From Mucidula mucida (taxonomy: Eukaryota > Basidiomycota > Agaricomycetes > Agaricales > Physalacriaceae), in NCBI GenBank assembly GCA_015501055.1, contig JADNYV010000005.1, forward strand, positions 310,001 through 374,000: a stretch of DNA of 64,000 bases, given 5' to 3'. The notes beneath the pieces are model-generated. The model had not been told where the DNA came from and searched no databases. It saw only the letters and a program-made list of their open reading frames with translations. Position 1 is the stretch's first letter. Every line of letters begins with the position of its first letter. Made by a program: the position numbers and the translations under genes. Shown piece by piece: positions 61,991-64,000 of this stretch.

Positions 61991-62454
61991 CACGTTCGTT
62001 TTTGCATCACTTTTAATCCAGTTTTCTGTAGCATGAATTATTCCATAAAGGGTGGTGTGGAAGCTCTTTTGGTCAAACACATCCGCCGTTGCCGTCTTCC
62101 TCGCTTCCCGTCAAATTTGATCATAAGTATACTTCAAATCTGCAGAATACCTACAATCCATATCTCGTGCAAGACAGTGGCCTTCTGGATGCGACTTTGA
62201 TCACTAGCTCGACTTTTTCTCATTGAACAGCATGAGCCTCAACGGTAAAAGAAAACCACAACAAGAATCTCATACAAAGAATACGACTACTACAGAACGG
62301 AAACGATTCGGAAGAAGAAAATACGAGAGTGCGTTATTCATTTTTGTTTTATATTCGCGACTAAATTCATCCACATTTGTGCCTAGCAACTCCTTGGTTG
62401 TCTTCGACATTCTATCAGCAAGGCCCTTTAACGAGTGCTGAAAGACACTTACAT
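61991..62454. other. 3' flank of the aegerolysin gene
   Basis: About 460 AT-rich bases with no supportable gene. Confidence 0.45.
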
Positions 62455-62938
62455 TTAAACACCCTTGCGCAGGGCATCAACGGTGATAGTACCGAGAGCA
62501 CCGCTGTCCAAGTTCTGACCGCTGTACTCAATCATCCACTTGGTGTTCGAGCCGCTGACAGTCCAGGTGTTCGTTTTGCTCCCCCACGGGCAGTCCCAGT
62601 AGAAGTGGCGGATGGCCTTATCGCCCTCGCTGGGTCAACGAGGTCAAAGCTGCCCGTAGTCCCCTCGGCAGCGTCCGACCTGCCACAGGCGTTGAGCTGG
62701 AGCTTCTCGTCAGGTCCGACGACCTTGCCCTCGTAGTCGCTCGCGGAGACCTCGTGGTCTTTGTCACCTGTTGCCGAGAAAAGGACATAATAGTGAGCCC
62801 TAAAATCGTTTTTGTGGCTAGCAGAAACGGCTTACCATCGGCGTGAAGCTTGCCCCAAGTTGGCTTCAAGTTCTTGAGCTTGAGAGGCTTCGCGCCAACG
62901 TTGTGGATGATGATGATAACCCATTGAGCGTAGGCCAT
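62455..62938 (-). CDS. Aegerolysin-family protein, one frame break
   Basis: Two exons. Exon 1 starts at the ATG of 62936-62938 and ends near 62835; exon 2 runs to the TAA at 62455-62457. The size (about 135-140 residues), the lack of a signal peptide and the conserved beta-sandwich blocks mark the aegerolysin family. These lipid-binding proteins are abundant in fruiting mushrooms and some act with a MACPF partner to form membrane pores. No MACPF partner gene lies in the window. Within exon 2, at about 62625-62632, the frame shifts by the equivalent of one missing base, so as given the reading frame runs into an unrelated C-terminal stretch. A C/G hairpin and a TATA box precede the start. Confidence 0.85.
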
Positions 62939-63017
62939 GGTGTATAAGAGGTTGGTTGGTGGTGGTACTACGAATGGGTGAGTTCTTGGGGGTGGGGATT
63001 TCGTTCTCAAGGATGCC

Positions 63018-63025
63018 TTTTTATA
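63018..63025 (-). promoter_or_regulatory. TATA box of the aegerolysin gene
   Basis: The minus strand reads TATAAAAAG here, about 80-87 bases before the ATG. It is the clearest TATA box in the window and fits a strongly expressed gene. Confidence 0.6.
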
Positions 63026-63035
63026 GGTCTTTGCA

Positions 63036-63064
63036 CCCCCCCCTCTTTGACCGACTGAGGGGGG
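63036..63064. repeat. C/G-tract hairpin upstream of the aegerolysin TATA box
   Basis: A run of eight C then TC (63036-63045), an 11-base loop, and GAG plus six G in total (63057-63064) form an inverted repeat of eight to nine pairs, placed just upstream of the TATA box. Confidence 0.6.
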
Positions 63065-63194
63065 TATTTGTTCGTCTATTGCTATTCGGGCTCTCTGTGC
63101 TATCCCAGAAAGTTCTATTCGGTCAAGCGACGTACACGTTCTACGCCCTCTCGACGCACTCAAAGTAACTCCACCTTCAACTTCCATTCCAATT

Positions 63195-63255
63195 TCAGTT
63201 GTATAGATTGCTGAATCGAACTTCAATGAAGCATTTACTGGAGAGCCGGCAGACA
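63195..63255 (+). repeat. Direct repeat, copy 1
   Basis: A stretch of about 61 bases beginning TCAGTTGTATAGATTGCTGA and ending CCGGCAGACA. It recurs in the same direction, with substitutions and small indels, at 63933-64000. Confidence 0.7.
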
Positions 63256-63932
63256 GTGGCACACGGCATCGCGTCATCGTGGGAAAGCAAGAATGAAATG
63301 AGATCGACTACCCCACGAAAAACTCTACGTTACGCTTCGGAAGGGCCAACACCGGCTCTGTTCTGTCTCGGACGTCGTCCTGCCGGTAACGACATTTCGT
63401 AGATAGGTCTCTGGTCGTAGGAAGCTTCGACGTCACGGAATTATCTGTACCCTTTATTTCTGCTCCAGAGCCATGTGATCGACCACAGTGCTGAACCGAA
63501 TTCAAGTTTTCATTTGACTTTATCGTGCGTCAGGCCTGAAGTTCCCTCTTACCCTGCCTGCAACTACGCTTCTCAATTGAAAGCACTCATCACATGTAAG
63601 GCTTGTGCGAAGCTTTCGATCAGCACCGCTAACGCAAGCTCTGTACATTAACAGCTCCAATGCTCGATTATCTTCAAATTTCTATCGAAGCTCACGATTT
63701 GAATGCGTTGAGAATCCGGATGGGCACAACACCAGACTCCTTCATGGGTTGTCTCCGCATCCAGAGGCAGTTTAGTAATGCATGCAAGAATCTGTGACGC
63801 AACCCAATTGCAAACATGAATGGGGTAAGCACCTCACTATCGTCAAGGGTAACTTCGTTTCTGGTGCAGCGTACAGTCACAAAGGCCCCACATAAGCTCT
63901 CGACGTCTAGCTTGTAGGCGACCTTCAAACTG

Positions 63933-64000
63933 TCAATTGTATAAATTGCTGAATCGAAACTTCAGTGAAGCCTATACTGCTGGAGACGGGCCGGCGGACA
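63933..64000 (+). repeat. Direct repeat, copy 2 (runs into window end)
   Basis: A stretch of 68 bases beginning TCAATTGTATAAATTGCTGA and ending CCGGCGGACA. By eye it is about 80 percent identical to copy 1, and it may continue beyond the window. Confidence 0.7.

Larger units (their letters stand above)
62939..64000. other. Aegerolysin upstream region and right window edge
   Basis: Besides the promoter elements and the direct repeats listed separately, I see no secure gene. A 78-codon minus frame at 63692-63928 (MKVAYKLDVESLCGAFVTVR...) is open but unrecognised, and it ends beside the second repeat copy. Confidence 0.4.

Overview
The window reads as a gene-dense stretch of nuclear DNA from a mushroom-forming basidiomycete (Agaricomycetes-type). 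The support is: many short GT..AG introns of about 45-60 nt in nearly every gene; the gene families present (elongation factor 3, Zn2Cys6 and C2H2 regulators, PHO80-type cyclin, aegerolysin, CREG-like secreted protein); short intergenic spaces; and pyrimidine-rich leaders in front of several start codons. No tRNA, rRNA, CRISPR array or intact transposon was recognised. All gene models are hand-spliced from the sequence, with reading frame checked across introns wherever a splice is described.

Layout. 0-10.8 kb: an SR140/U2SURP-like splicing factor, protein phosphatase 5 and a secreted SLT-fold lysozyme-like protein (all -), then a PHO80-like cyclin (+) and a small unrecognised gene (-). 11-14 kb: a secreted pepsin-like protease (+) convergent with a Zn2Cys6 regulator (-). 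14-17.5 kb is gene-poor. 17.5-25 kb: an Mkk1/2-type MAP kinase kinase (-), divergent from an unrecognised 203-residue protein (+), a second gene-poor stretch, the N-acetyltransferase NAA50 (+) and a C2H2 regulator (-). 25-32 kb: a run of + genes, namely DNA ligase I, a CREG-like secreted protein, a BolA-like protein and a second C2H2 regulator. 32-42 kb: an NDR-family kinase (-), a homeodomain regulator (+) and elongation factor 3 (-). 42.8-51 kb: a glycerol-3-phosphate acyltransferase (-) divergent from RRP12 (+), then proteasome assembly chaperone 2 and an HD-type phosphohydrolase (both -). 51-59 kb: a single-pass membrane protein (+), dihydroxyacid dehydratase (-), the peroxisomal receptor PEX5 (-) and ETF-alpha (+). 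59-64 kb is accessory in character: an FAD monooxygenase (-), an RBR-like ubiquitin ligase fragment (+), an aegerolysin (-) and a diverged direct repeat at the right edge.

The window is mostly housekeeping and signalling: RNA processing, translation, DNA repair, lipid, amino-acid, peroxisomal and mitochondrial metabolism, with four transcription factors, two kinases, a phosphatase and a cyclin. I found no convincing new multi-gene system. The most notable observations are nine places between 45.4 and 62.6 kb where conserved frames break, all explicable by one missing base; a 7-nt micro-exon in the dihydroxyacid dehydratase gene; three GC-AG introns; a TATA box with a C/G hairpin before the aegerolysin; and several spliced genes whose exons are too short to stand out as open frames.
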